DNA from: Pseudomonas marginalis
GTDB taxonomy: Bacteria > Pseudomonadota > Gammaproteobacteria > Pseudomonadales > Pseudomonadaceae
NCBI RefSeq assembly: GCF_024169655.1
Contig: NZ_JALJWV010000001.1
Coordinates: forward strand, 6,182,001 to 6,246,000
DNA: 64,000 nt
Reading direction: 5' to 3'
Shown here: positions 9,128-17,806 of the stretch, piece by piece
Layout of the letters: each line of letters begins with the position of its first letter
Numbering within the stretch: position 1 is the stretch's first letter
The notes under the pieces: generated by a model
The model's database searches: none
What the model was told of the DNA's origin: nothing
The model's input: only the letters and a program-made list of their open reading frames with translations
Made by a program: the position numbers and the translations under genes

Positions 9128-10891
9128 TCAGTGTTCCGGCGTATCCTTGTGGTTATCCAGAGTCTCCAGCAAAGCGACCTGCATCCGCGTATGCACGCGG
9201 ATGAACCACCGCCAGAGCACCGCCGCCACCGCCGCCGCGACCACGGCGATCAGCACCAGCAACTTGTTGGTCGGCAGAATGCTGGCCGACAAGGCGGCCA
9301 ATAGCAGGAAAATCACCAGCAGCGACAAAATCGGAATCACCTCGGCGATCACCCGACGCACGCGCTGGGTATGCCGCCCGGCCATTTCCGGCTTGACGCT
9401 CATCTCCGCCAGCAGCATCGACAGCGCCTTGAGCTTGCGGTACGCCGCAATCAGGAACGGCAGCGACAGCAGCAACGCCGCGCCCCAGATCAACGCCTTC
9501 TGCCAGCTCGGATCGCTGATCCAGCCCTCCAGATACCCACCGATACGCAACGCGAAGTAACTGCCGGTAAAGAAGATCGCCACCACCAACGCCAGGTTCA
9601 CCCCCACTTGCAGCACGATTTTGCGGATCATCGACGCCAGCAGCGCCCCTTCGCCTTGGGGCTGAATACTGCGCAGCCATTCGCCATACATGCCGAACAC
9701 CCGGCTCATGCGCTTAGGCATCACGGCGGCAATCTTCAACGACAACGGGTCGGCGCCGCGAATCAGGTACGGGGTGAGCAACGTGGTGATCACCGACACC
9801 GCCACTGCGACCGGATAGAGGAAGTCACTGGTCACCTGTAAGGTCATCCCCAGCGCGGCGATGATGAAGGAAAACTCACCAATCTGTGACAGTCCCATCC
9901 CAACGCGCAATGACGTGCGGCCGTCATTGCCGGCGATAAATGCGCCCAGGCCGCAGGACAACATCTTGCCCAGCACCACCGCCACGCTGATCACCGCAAT
10001 CGGCCAGGCATATTGCAACAGGATCTGCGGGTCGATCATCAAGCCAATGGCGACAAAGAAGATTGCGCTGAACATGTCGCGAACCGGCTCGATCAGGCGC
10101 TCGATCTTCATCAACTGGCGCGATTCGGCCATGATCGCGCCGATCAGGAACGCCCCCAGCACCATGCTGTATTCCAGCTTGACCACCAGCAGGCAAAAGC
10201 CGAAACACAGGCCCAGCACGGTGATCAGCAGCATTTCATTACTGTCGAACTTGGCCACGTAGGCCAGCAAGCGCGGCACCAGCAAAATCCCGATGACCAG
10301 CGCGACGATCATGAACAGCGAGAGCTTGCCGACCGTGGAGAACACCTCGCCGGAGCTGACCGTGCCACTGACGGCGATGCTCGACAACAAGGCAATGATG
10401 CCGATGCCGAGGATGTCCTCGACGATCAGCACGCCGAAAATCAGTTGGGCGAAGCGCTGGTCTTTCATCTTCAGGTCGTTGAGCGCCTTGACGATGATGG
10501 TGGTCGAGGAGATCGCCAGGATCGCGCCGAGGAACAGCGCGTCCATGGTGTTCCAGTCGAACCAGCGGCCGATCTCGTAGCCGATCCAGATCATCAGGAC
10601 GATTTCCAGGAAGGCCGCGATAAACGCCGTGGCGCCCACCTTGAACAGCTTGCGCAGGCTGAACTCCAGGCCCAGGCAGAACATCAGGAAGATCACCCCC
10701 AGCTCGGCGAGGGTCTTGATCGTGTCTTCATCGTGGATCAGGCCGAACGGCGGGGTGTGGGGGCCGATGATGAAGCCGGCGACGATGTAACCGAGCACCA
10801 CCGGCTGCTTGAGGCGATGAAACAGGATAGTCACGACCCCGGCCACCAGCATGATCACGGCCAGATCCTGAATAAAGCTGATGGCGTGCAT
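9128..10891 (-). CDS. Kef-type monovalent cation:proton antiporter
   Basis: 587 residues from the ATG at 10891, which has AAGGAG nine bases upstream. The N-terminal about 400 residues are a CPA2 Na+/H+ exchanger domain with roughly 12 membrane segments (VILFMFCLGLEF-type helix, GLSQIGEFSFIIA helix). There are more membrane helices at about 430-570 but no TrkA-N/RCK domain, so it is closer to YbaL/KefB-like proteins lacking the NAD-binding module. The substrate (K+ or Na+) cannot be read from sequence. Confidence 0.88.
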   Translation of the reverse strand: MHAISFIQDLAVIMLVAGVVTILFHRLKQPVVLGYIVAGFIIGPHTPPFGLIHDEDTIKTLAELGVIFLMFCLGLEFSLRKLFKVGATAFIAAFLEIVLMIWIGYEIGRWFDWNTMDALFLGAILAISSTTIIVKALNDLKMKDQRFAQLIFGVLIVEDILGIGIIALLSSIAVSGTVSSGEVFSTVGKLSLFMIVALVIGILLVPRLLAYVAKFDSNEMLLITVLGLCFGFCLLVVKLEYSMVLGAFLIGAIMAESRQLMKIERLIEPVRDMFSAIFFVAIGLMIDPQILLQYAWPIAVISVAVVLGKMLSCGLGAFIAGNDGRTSLRVGMGLSQIGEFSFIIAALGMTLQVTSDFLYPVAVAVSVITTLLTPYLIRGADPLSLKIAAVMPKRMSRVFGMYGEWLRSIQPQGEGALLASMIRKIVLQVGVNLALVVAIFFTGSYFALRIGGYLEGWISDPSWQKALIWGAALLLSLPFLIAAYRKLKALSMLLAEMSVKPEMAGRHTQRVRRVIAEVIPILSLLVIFLLLAALSASILPTNKLLVLIAVVAAAVAAVLWRWFIRVHTRMQVALLETLDNHKDTPEH

Positions 10892-11069
10892 GGCGAGGGG
10901 CTCCTTGAGGGTACTGGCGCTTTTCCCACGTTCCCTGCGCCTTTGAAACTTCGCAAAGAGCGGAAGGAAAAGTCTGCCTTTATCGTAAGAAATGCCCCGA
11001 GAAGGACTTTTGAAGGTTAACACCACCACTTCCGCCGCAAAGCCGGTGCAATATATGGAAACAGATCGC

Positions 11070-11148
11070 TGCAGGCGTGACGGCAAGCCGCCCACCGGCG
11101 TCCCGTAAGGGATGGCGCTGCAAAGACCCCAGCACCCGCAGAGGTGCC
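11070..11148 (+). promoter_or_regulatory. Structured 5' leader candidate upstream of a thioesterase gene
   Basis: TGCAG (11070-11074) can pair with CTGCA (11118-11122), enclosing TCCC-GTAA-GGGA (11101-11112), a stem closed by a GNRA tetraloop. A second hairpin GCACC/GGTGC (11132-11136 with 11143-11147) follows, ending 33 bases before the ATG. The arrangement looks like an RNA leader, but I do not recognise a riboswitch class. It lies in the 289-base gap 10892-11180, whose other half should hold the divergent promoters. Confidence 0.35.
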
Positions 11149-11180
11149 ACCCCAACCAATGCCTAACCCGTGAGTGAGCT

Positions 11181-11666
11181 ATGGAACCCGGAAACGCCCA
11201 ACTGTCGATGACGGTATTGATGACCCCTGATATGGCCAACTTCTCCGGCAATGTCCACGGCGGCACCCTGCTCAAGTACCTCGACGAAGTGGCCTACGCC
11301 TGCGCGAGCCGTTATGCCGGGCGTTATGTGGTGACCTTGTCGGTGGACCAGGTGATTTTTCGCGAACCGATCCACGTCGGCGAGCTGGTGACCTTCCTCG
11401 CATCGGTCAACTACACCGGCCACACCTCGATGGAGGTGGGCATCAAGGTGGTGACCGAGAACATCCGCGAGCGCTCCGTGCGCCATACCAACAGCTGCTT
11501 CTTCACCATGGTGGCCGTGGACGACCAGCGCAAACCCGCCGCCGTGCCGCAACTGCAACCGCACAACAGCGAAGACCGCCGCCGGTTTGCGCAGGCGCAG
11601 CAACGCCGGCAGATTCGCCAGGAGCTGGAAAAGCGCTACCAGGAAATCAAAGCCGACGCGCTGTAA
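11181..11666 (+). CDS. Acyl-CoA thioesterase, hotdog fold
   Basis: 161 residues. A YciA/BACH-type single hotdog domain with GNVHGGTLLKYLDEVAYACA (the conserved N-x-HGG-x2-L-x2-D signature) and VDQVIFREPIHVGE. These enzymes hydrolyse acyl-CoA to free acid and CoA in the cytoplasm. A charged Gln/Arg-rich C-terminal helix (about 128-161) extends past the fold. Preceded by a possible structured leader and followed by a REP hairpin. Confidence 0.9.
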   Translation: MEPGNAQLSMTVLMTPDMANFSGNVHGGTLLKYLDEVAYACASRYAGRYVVTLSVDQVIFREPIHVGELVTFLASVNYTGHTSMEVGIKVVTENIRERSVRHTNSCFFTMVAVDDQRKPAAVPQLQPHNSEDRRRFAQAQQRRQIRQELEKRYQEIKADAL

Positions 11667-11690
11667 GTCCCGGACTGTAAACCCAAGCAA

Positions 11691-11722
11691 AATGTGGGAG
11701 GGGGCTTGCTCCCTCCCACATT
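11691..11722. repeat. Single REP-type hairpin
   Basis: AATGTGGGAGGGGGCTTGCT followed by CCCTCCCACATT is a compact hairpin made from one arm type of the REPIN class at 894-986. It lies between convergent genes and may also serve as a bidirectional terminator. Confidence 0.75.
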
Positions 11723-11735
11723 GGGTTTTGTGTAA

Positions 11736-12608
11736 TTACAGGTCGATCGGCGTGGCTTCGAAGCGCACACGGGGATGGGCAATACGATCCTGGGCACGTA
11801 CCAGCTCCAGTTCATAGCTGGCGCAGGCCTGGGTTTCCAACAGCACTTCATGCACCGCCGCTGCGGTGAACTCGAAAGCCGCCAGCAGGCTGTCGCCCAA
11901 CAACACCCGCGCCAGGAACAACCCCGACGTCAGGTCGCCCACACCCACCGGCTGCCGGGGAAACGCCAGCAGCGGCCGACGCAGGTGCCAGCAGCCGTCG
12001 GCCGTCACCAGCAGCATTTCAAAGCCATCCGGCAACTTACCCGGGTAATCCAGGTGCTTGACCAGCACGGCCTTTGGCCCGCGTGCCAGCAAGGCTTTGG
12101 CCATGCCCAGGCAGTCGAACAGCGATTGCGGCTTGCGTCCGGCGAAGCTGTCCAGCTCCAACTGGTTGGGGCACAGGAAGTCGGCCATGGCGGCGGCTTC
12201 GTCGAGCAGAAAATCACTGACTTCCTGCGGCACGATGCAGCCTTTTTCCGGATGGCCCATCACCGGGTCGCACAGGTACAGGGCCTTGGGATTGATCGCC
12301 TTGATCCGCGCCACGCCGGTGAGGATCGCCCGACCTTGGGCCGCGCTGCCCAGGTAGCCGGAGAGTATGGCGTCGCAATTGCCCAATTCACCGATGGCTG
12401 CAATACCTTCCACCAGCGCTGGAATCTGCTGCGGCGCTAACACTTCACCCGCCCACTGGCCATACTGGGTGTGGTTGGAAAATTGCACCGTGTTGAGCGG
12501 CCACACGTTCACCCCGACCCGCTGCATGGGGAACACGGCGGCGCTGTTTCCGGCGTGGCCAAAGACCACATGAGACTGGATCGCAAGCAGATGAGGTGTG
12601 CGTTTCAT
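11736..12608 (-). CDS. pdxY: Pyridoxal kinase PdxY
   Basis: 290 residues of the ribokinase-like pyridoxal kinase family: start MKRTPHLLAIQSHVVFGHAGN, the vitamin-binding SNHTQYG segment, CDPVMGH, and the anion-hole/catalytic GVGDLTSGLF near residue 222. It phosphorylates pyridoxal in the B6 salvage pathway using ATP. Length and motifs match Pseudomonas PdxY. Divergent from the following small membrane protein gene with a 117-base gap. Confidence 0.94.
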   Translation of the reverse strand: MKRTPHLLAIQSHVVFGHAGNSAAVFPMQRVGVNVWPLNTVQFSNHTQYGQWAGEVLAPQQIPALVEGIAAIGELGNCDAILSGYLGSAAQGRAILTGVARIKAINPKALYLCDPVMGHPEKGCIVPQEVSDFLLDEAAAMADFLCPNQLELDSFAGRKPQSLFDCLGMAKALLARGPKAVLVKHLDYPGKLPDGFEMLLVTADGCWHLRRPLLAFPRQPVGVGDLTSGLFLARVLLGDSLLAAFEFTAAAVHEVLLETQACASYELELVRAQDRIAHPRVRFEATPIDL

Positions 12609-12725
12609 GCGGGAGATTTCCGTAAAACCATTGAAATTCTGGTCGCGCAGTATGCGACCAAACGCAGCCTGTACGACAGACCGACGACACAGTTAAGCTG
12701 CTCTCACTTTGTTGGAGTTTTATGC

Positions 12726-13118
12726 ATGCTGACCCTGGGAAACATCTTCGTGTTGATGCTGCTGGCGACCGGCGCCGCCTGGGTATGGCACAACCACGGC
12801 CTGCGCGAGCGTGCGCTGGAGCGGGTCAAGCAGCATTGCGCCAAGCTCGATATCGAGTTGCTCGACGGTGCCGTGGCCCTGAAACGCATCGGTTTTGTGA
12901 AGGATGCCAAAGGCCGGCGACGCCTGGCGCGCATCTACAATTTCGAATTCACCGTGACCGGCGAAACCCGCCACCCCGGGACCATCACCCAGTTCGGCGC
13001 CCACAGCGCACAGATCGAACTGGCGCCCTACCCGTTCGAGATCAAGACGCCGCTGCCCAGCGCCGACGTGATCGAACTCAGCCAGTGGCGCCAGGACCAC
13101 GCCAAGCACCGTCAATGA
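12726..13118 (+). CDS. DUF3301 family protein with N-terminal membrane anchor
   Basis: 130 residues from the ATG at 12726, with TTGGAG about 10 bases upstream; an overlapping ATG at 12722 is in another frame. One N-terminal membrane helix (MLTLGNIFVLMLLATGAAWV) is followed by a soluble domain with RALERVKQHCAKLDIELLDG, typical of DUF3301 proteins found across gammaproteobacteria. Its last seven bases overlap the end of the convergent cobW-like gene. Function unknown. Confidence 0.85.
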   Translation: MLTLGNIFVLMLLATGAAWVWHNHGLRERALERVKQHCAKLDIELLDGAVALKRIGFVKDAKGRRRLARIYNFEFTVTGETRHPGTITQFGAHSAQIELAPYPFEIKTPLPSADVIELSQWRQDHAKHRQ

Positions 13119-14086
13119 CGGCAGGCTGCCAGCGCTTGCTGTAGCGCGGCCACGTCCTGTGGCGCGCTGAAAATCAATTCGATACGCGAATCACGCCGCC
13201 ATTCGCTGGGTTGCCAGACGAGTGGGCGGTTATCCACAGCGTTGCCGGAGATCCAGCCATCGCTGCTGTGGATAACCAGTTTGGCGCGGCGCCAATCAAG
13301 GCTCGTCAGCCATTGTGCCAGGCGCCGGCGATCGAATGACTGGCTCGGATGCCAGCGCCAACCAATGCTCCAGCCGCCCTCCTGGGCCTGACTCAAGCAG
13401 ATCGGTAGCGTGGGGTCGCTCCATACAGCGGGCATTTGCGCCAAGCCCTTGGGCTCGACGAAGTTATCCACAGTCGCTACAGCCCGCGCATTCAGGCCTG
13501 GCAAGCGTTGCAACGGCAATTGCGCCTGACGCGTCCAGTAAAACGGAACCTCGGGTAACTGCCGTTCAATCGCCTTGCGCTGTGCGGCGTCCAGCGCCTC
13601 ATCCTTGTTCAGGACCAACAGGCCGGCGCTGGTAAGTGCTTCGCGCTGTGCGTCAGGCAAGGGTTTGCCCGCCGCCAGGGCTTGCGCATCCAGCACCAGC
13701 ACGCAAGGCTGAACCGCCAGCACCTCCTGCCATGGCGCCTCGCGCAATTGCTTGAGCACTTGCGCCGGGTGCCCGAGCCCCGAGGGTTCGATAAACAGAC
13801 GGTCCGGCTTGGCCTTACGCAGCAAGCGGCCAAGTCCGACCTGGAACGGCGCACCATTCACACAACACAAGCAGCCACCCGCCACTTCGCCCAGGGCAAT
13901 GCCGTCGTCGGCCTGGGTCAGCAAGGCCGCATCCAGGCCGATCTGCCCGAATTCGTTGATCAACACCGCCCAGCGCTCGTTGGCCGGGCGTTGGGCAAGC
14001 AGGTGTTTGATCAGGCTGGTCTTGCCGGCGCCCAAGGGGCCAGCAATCACATGGGTGGGAATGTTCTGCAGCATAGAGGGCATCAT
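13112..14086 (-). CDS. CobW/COG0523-family GTPase (second copy)
   Basis: 324 residues. P-loop GPLGAGKTS (16-24), NEFG, metal-binding GCLCC (71-75, the CxCC signature), IEPSG, and NKDE as the guanine-specificity site. COG0523 GTPases are metal chaperones or insertases. Third gene of a presumed zigA-DUF1826-cobW2 operon behind a Zur-box palindrome, 32 bases after the DUF1826 gene, so a zinc role is likely. Shorter than ZigA, with a divergent C-terminal domain. Confidence 0.88.
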   Translation of the reverse strand: MMPSMLQNIPTHVIAGPLGAGKTSLIKHLLAQRPANERWAVLINEFGQIGLDAALLTQADDGIALGEVAGGCLCCVNGAPFQVGLGRLLRKAKPDRLFIEPSGLGHPAQVLKQLREAPWQEVLAVQPCVLVLDAQALAAGKPLPDAQREALTSAGLLVLNKDEALDAAQRKAIERQLPEVPFYWTRQAQLPLQRLPGLNARAVATVDNFVEPKGLAQMPAVWSDPTLPICLSQAQEGGWSIGWRWHPSQSFDRRRLAQWLTSLDWRRAKLVIHSSDGWISGNAVDNRPLVWQPSEWRRDSRIELIFSAPQDVAALQQALAACRH

Positions 14087-14118
14087 TCAGGCCGTGTAGA
14101 GCGTTTGATCCTACGCGG

Positions 14119-14763
14119 TTATGCCAGCCAATCCAGCGTCAGAATTAACCGTCGTTCATCGGTTTTAAGCGACGGCGAACGGTGAATCAGCCCGTGAGCT
14201 TCGTTGCCATGCCACTTCGTGCCCTTGAGCAACGCCACTTCGCCGCAGTGAATCTGCTCGATACGCTCGCTGGGCTCGGCATCCGCCTGGCCCAACTGAC
14301 GGCGGTCCATCACGCCTTCGCGCAACCATTGGCTGCCGATGCCGGCATACGTGGTGATCAGCCGCACCGGCACATGATCGACGTGAAAGCGCGGGCACAT
14401 GGCTTTGTCCAGCAAGCGCAAACGCACGCCGATACGCCGGGCGCCGAGCAGACAGGCAAACGCGCTGACCAGCCACGACACATCGGCGATAAACCCTTCA
14501 TAACCTTCAAGATCACAGCAACTTGCCGCTAAACCCTGCACGTTCGGCACCGCATCATCGCCGTCCAACTCGATGACCAGCGACTCGGCCAACGGCGCGT
14601 TGAGCGCCACCAGCAAGGCGCCGAACTCGGCGATGTGCAACGGCAATTGGCGCTGCCACAGCGCCAGGTTGACGCCGTCTTCAAGGATCTCGGACAGCGC
14701 CAGCGGGGTGTCGCCGCAAGTCTGGCGGATCAGCGGGCGCAGGGGGATGAGCGGTGCCAGCAT
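14119..14763 (-). CDS. DUF1826 domain protein
   Basis: 214 residues. The conserved core FHVDHVPVRLITTYAGIGSQWL and KGTKWHGNEAHGLIHRSP, rich in His/Asp, resembles an iron/2-oxoglutarate-type or other metal-binding cupin-like site, but the biochemical role is unknown. Its ATG overlaps the TGA of zigA (TGATG), so the two are translationally coupled. DUF1826 genes are regularly linked to COG0523 GTPases in zinc-limitation loci, which fits the Zur box upstream of zigA. Confidence 0.85.
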   Translation of the reverse strand: MLAPLIPLRPLIRQTCGDTPLALSEILEDGVNLALWQRQLPLHIAEFGALLVALNAPLAESLVIELDGDDAVPNVQGLAASCCDLEGYEGFIADVSWLVSAFACLLGARRIGVRLRLLDKAMCPRFHVDHVPVRLITTYAGIGSQWLREGVMDRRQLGQADAEPSERIEQIHCGEVALLKGTKWHGNEAHGLIHRSPSLKTDERRLILTLDWLA

Positions 14764-15971
14764 CAGGCGACAGCCTCTTCATACCAAGGGCCAAAAGGAT
14801 CGGCCAGCAAGCGCCAGGCGTCGACGCCCTGGGCCATTTCTGCATCGGTGAGCAGGCAGGCGTCCAACTCGGCACGCATCTGCGCGAAGTCGATGTTCTG
14901 CCCGATGAACACCAGTTCCTGGCGGCAGTCGCCAGTGCTCGGTTGCCAATGGCCCATGATCGCCGCGACGCTTTCTTCGTCCTGCGGCCACTGACTTTTC
15001 GGCACAAAGCGCCACCAACGTCCGGCAAAGCCATGGCGCATCAAGCCCCCGGCCTGGGACCAACTGCCGGCGTCCTGATGCTTACTGGCCAGCCAGAAAA
15101 AACCCTTGGAACGCAGGAGTTTGCCGTTCACCCAAGGGCGGTCGATAAACTCGAAAAAACGCTGCGGATGGAACGGTCGGCGCACGCGGTAAGCCGTAGA
15201 GGCGATGCCGTACTCTTCGGTTTCCGGCACATGCTCGCCGCGCAGTTCCTGCAGCCAGCCAGGGGCCTGGGCGGCGCGGTCGAAGTCGAAGCGGCCGGTG
15301 TTGAGGATTTTGTGCAGCGGCACTTCGCCCATGACCATCGGGATGATTTCCGCCTGGGCGTTCAGGCGTTCGAGGATGGCCATCAGTTCCTCGCGCTCGT
15401 GGCGGCCGATCAGGTCGATCTTGCTGATCAAGATGACGTCGGCAAATTCGATCTGCTCGATCAAAAGGTCGGTGATCAAGCGTTCGTCCTCTTCGCCGAG
15501 GGTTTCGCCCCGTGACGCGAGGCTTTCGGCGGCCTGGTAGTCGAGCAGGAAGTTCATGCCATCGACCACGGTGACCATGGTGTCCAGGCGCGCGATATCG
15601 GCCAGGCTCTGCTCGTTTTCATCGCGAAAGGTGAAGGTTTCGGCCACGGGCAACGGTTCGGAGATGCCGGTGGATTCGATCAACAGGTAATCGAAGCGAC
15701 CGTCCCTGGCGAGTTTTCCGACCTCTTCGAGCAGGTCTTCGCGCAAGGTGCAGCAGATGCAGCCGTTGCTCATCTCCACCAGCTTTTCTTCGGCGCGGTT
15801 GAGGGTGACGTCGCGCTGCACCTCGCCGCCGTCGATATTGATTTCGCTCATGTCGTTGACGATCACCGCCACCCGCAGGTTGTCGCGGTTGCGCAGGACA
15901 TAGTTGAGCAGCGTACTTTTACCGGCGCCGAGAAAGCCGGACAACACGGTAACGGGGAGACGATTGGGCAT
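14763..15971 (-). CDS. zigA: Zinc-limitation GTPase ZigA (COG0523)
   Basis: 402 residues from the ATG at 15971 (MPNRLPVTVLSGFLGAGKST); an in-frame TTG at 16001 is less likely. P-loop GFLGAGKST (12-20), GCICC (70-74), ESTGISEP, ISKIDL as NKxD equivalent, and a C-terminal CobW_C domain (about 270-390, RRPFHPQRFFEFID). ZigA-type proteins are Zur-repressed zinc metallochaperones. The palindrome at 16018-16032 lies 47 bases upstream. First gene of zigA-DUF1826-cobW2; corresponds to PA5535. Confidence 0.93.
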   Translation of the reverse strand: MPNRLPVTVLSGFLGAGKSTLLNYVLRNRDNLRVAVIVNDMSEINIDGGEVQRDVTLNRAEEKLVEMSNGCICCTLREDLLEEVGKLARDGRFDYLLIESTGISEPLPVAETFTFRDENEQSLADIARLDTMVTVVDGMNFLLDYQAAESLASRGETLGEEDERLITDLLIEQIEFADVILISKIDLIGRHEREELMAILERLNAQAEIIPMVMGEVPLHKILNTGRFDFDRAAQAPGWLQELRGEHVPETEEYGIASTAYRVRRPFHPQRFFEFIDRPWVNGKLLRSKGFFWLASKHQDAGSWSQAGGLMRHGFAGRWWRFVPKSQWPQDEESVAAIMGHWQPSTGDCRQELVFIGQNIDFAQMRAELDACLLTDAEMAQGVDAWRLLADPFGPWYEEAVA

Positions 15972-16017
15972 CAGGTCATTCTCATCAGGCCGCCCGTTCA
16001 AGCCGGGCTGTACTTAA

Positions 16018-16032
16018 TGTTATATTATAACA
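16018..16032. promoter_or_regulatory. Zur box
   Basis: TGTTATATTATAACA is a perfect palindrome matching the core of the gammaproteobacterial Zur site (TGTTATANTATAACA). It sits between zigA (ATG at 15971, minus) and the small secreted-protein gene (ATG at 16110, plus), so it could repress both. Confidence 0.9.
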
Positions 16033-16109
16033 ACACAAATAAGCCAATCCCCCGCTTGCTCATCATGACCAACGGGGCAATGCTGGCGCCTGTCTACATC
16101 GAGAACCCT

Positions 16110-16478
16110 ATGAAATATCTACTGTGCAGCCTGCTGTTGCTCATCACGGCCGAAGCCTGCGCCCAAGTACCGAGCCTGTCGGCGAACTGCACGCGCAGCG
16201 CCACCCTGCTGGCTTGCGTCGACCCGCTGGGCAACGCCTACAGCGTGGCGACGGTCGGCAGCACCACGTATTTGCGCGGTTTCGAAGTGATCGGCCAGCG
16301 CCACTGGGCTCAGACCAACAGCCGCTACGGGCAACTGACGTTCTTCACCGGCTTGGCCTCGGACGGCGAGGCGTGGGTCGGCTACACGCGGCGCGTGGGC
16401 TGGACCACGATCAACCGCTTTTCCAGCTCCGGTGGCGCCAGCGCCACGTTCACCTGCAGCCGCGTGACTGGCTGTTAG
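16110..16478 (+). CDS. Small secreted protein beside a Zur box
   Basis: 122 residues with a clear signal peptide (MKYLLCSLLLLITAEACAQ). The mature part has four cysteines (in CTRS, LLACVD, FTCSR and the final C), suggesting two disulfides, and several GlyTrp/Tyr patches. I recognise no domain; a small hypothetical gene occupies this place in the P. aeruginosa zinc cluster (PA5537). The Zur palindrome is 78 bases upstream, so induction under zinc starvation is likely. It ends four bases into the convergent amidase gene. Confidence 0.7.
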   Translation: MKYLLCSLLLLITAEACAQVPSLSANCTRSATLLACVDPLGNAYSVATVGSTTYLRGFEVIGQRHWAQTNSRYGQLTFFTGLASDGEAWVGYTRRVGWTTINRFSSSGGASATFTCSRVTGC

Positions 16479-17677
16479 GCCTGGTTGTTTTTCTGTTCCT
16501 GGACCCAAGCCATGTAGCTGTCCACTGGCGGGTTCTTCTGGAAATAGCGCTGCAGGCCGACGAACAAACCCTCCGCCACCGCCTGTTGATGCCGCGCCGT
16601 GACCAGCCGCGCACTGTCCCGCGCATTGGAGATAAACCCGGTTTCCACCAGGATCGACGGCACGTCCGGTGACTTGAGCACCGCGAATCCGGCCTGCTCC
16701 ACGCGCTTCTGATGCAACGAGGTGATGCCTTCCAGGCTGCCGAGGATCGAGCTACCGAGTTGCAGGCTGGAGGCGATGGTGGCGTTCATCGACATGTCGA
16801 GAATCACCCCGGCCAGCATCGGGTCCTTGTCCTTGAGGTTCAGCAAACTGGTGGCGCCCAGCAGATCGGCGCCGTTTTCCCGTTGCGCCATGAAACGCGC
16901 CGTGGCCGAGGTCGCACCGCCTTCGGACAAGGCATACACCGAAGCCCCCGACGCGGTGATCCGTGGTGCCGCATCCGCATGCACCGAGATAAACATGTCG
17001 GCGTTGTGTTTGTGGGCGATCTCCACGCGCTTGCGCAGCGGCACGAAGAAGTCATCGTTGCGCACCAGCTTCACATCGAACCCTTTCTCGCGCTTCAAGC
17101 GTTTGGCCAGCAATTGGGCAATGGACAGCACCACGTCTTTCTCGCGCTGGCCCTTGGAACCAATAGCGCCGGGGTCTTTGCCGCCGTGGCCGGGGTCGAC
17201 CACCACAATGATGTCGCGCTTGGGGTGCGCCCTGTCGACCGGCGGTTTGGGTGCGGCCGCTATCGGGTGAGGCACCTGGGTGGCGCTGGTGAGATCAAGC
17301 ACCAGGCGGTGCCCTTGCCCATCCTGGGGCGGCAACAAAAAGCTGGTGAGCTGCATCGGCGTGGCGAGGTCCAGCACGATGCGCGTATCCGCCTTGCCGA
17401 AGTGCCCGGAGCGAATCGAGGTGATCCCGCTGTTCTTCAAGACCAACTGAGAGAAGTCGCCACTGAGTCCGGCGCCGCTCAGGTCGATGATCAGGCGTTC
17501 CGGCGCGGTCAGGGAAAAAGTCTTGTAGTTCACCGGGCCACTGAGGTCGAACACCAGCCGCAGCTTGTCGTCCGAGCGCCACAGGCGGGCGTTGCGAATC
17601 TGCGTGGCCGACGCGGTGAAGGGCAAGGTGAACAGCGGGCTGACCAGGAGCAGGTTAAGGAGCTGACGTCTGTGCAT
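16475..17677 (-). CDS. amiA: N-acetylmuramoyl-L-alanine amidase (AmiA/AmiC type)
   Basis: I take the ATG at 17677 because it begins a twin-arginine-like signal peptide (MHRRQLLNLLLVSPLF...ASA); an in-frame ATG at 17716 is possible. 400 residues: signal peptide, AMIN domain (about 25-135), then Amidase_3 (about 170-385) with zinc ligands in VVDPGHGGKDPGA, the REKDVVL glutamate, SVHADAA and the catalytic ILVETGFISN. It cleaves peptide from the glycan strand during cell separation. Divergent from folE2 over a Zur box, it matches the zinc-limitation amidase PA5538. Confidence 0.92.
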   Translation of the reverse strand: MHRRQLLNLLLVSPLFTLPFTASATQIRNARLWRSDDKLRLVFDLSGPVNYKTFSLTAPERLIIDLSGAGLSGDFSQLVLKNSGITSIRSGHFGKADTRIVLDLATPMQLTSFLLPPQDGQGHRLVLDLTSATQVPHPIAAAPKPPVDRAHPKRDIIVVVDPGHGGKDPGAIGSKGQREKDVVLSIAQLLAKRLKREKGFDVKLVRNDDFFVPLRKRVEIAHKHNADMFISVHADAAPRITASGASVYALSEGGATSATARFMAQRENGADLLGATSLLNLKDKDPMLAGVILDMSMNATIASSLQLGSSILGSLEGITSLHQKRVEQAGFAVLKSPDVPSILVETGFISNARDSARLVTARHQQAVAEGLFVGLQRYFQKNPPVDSYMAWVQEQKNNQA

Positions 17678-17760
17678 GACAAATACCGCAGATAGAGGAG
17701 CGTCCTTACTCGACATGACCAAAAAAAGACCCGAGCAGAAAATTCATCGTCGACTCAATC

Positions 17761-17773
17761 GTTATAATATAAC
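17761..17773. promoter_or_regulatory. Zur box
   Basis: GTTATAATATAAC is a perfect dyad around one central base and matches the Zur-site core seen at 16018. It lies 34 bases before the folE2 ATG and 84 before the amidase ATG, so it may control both divergent genes. Confidence 0.88.
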
Positions 17774-17806
17774 ATGTCTTTTTTATCGCCAACGATGGAC
17801 CTGCTC

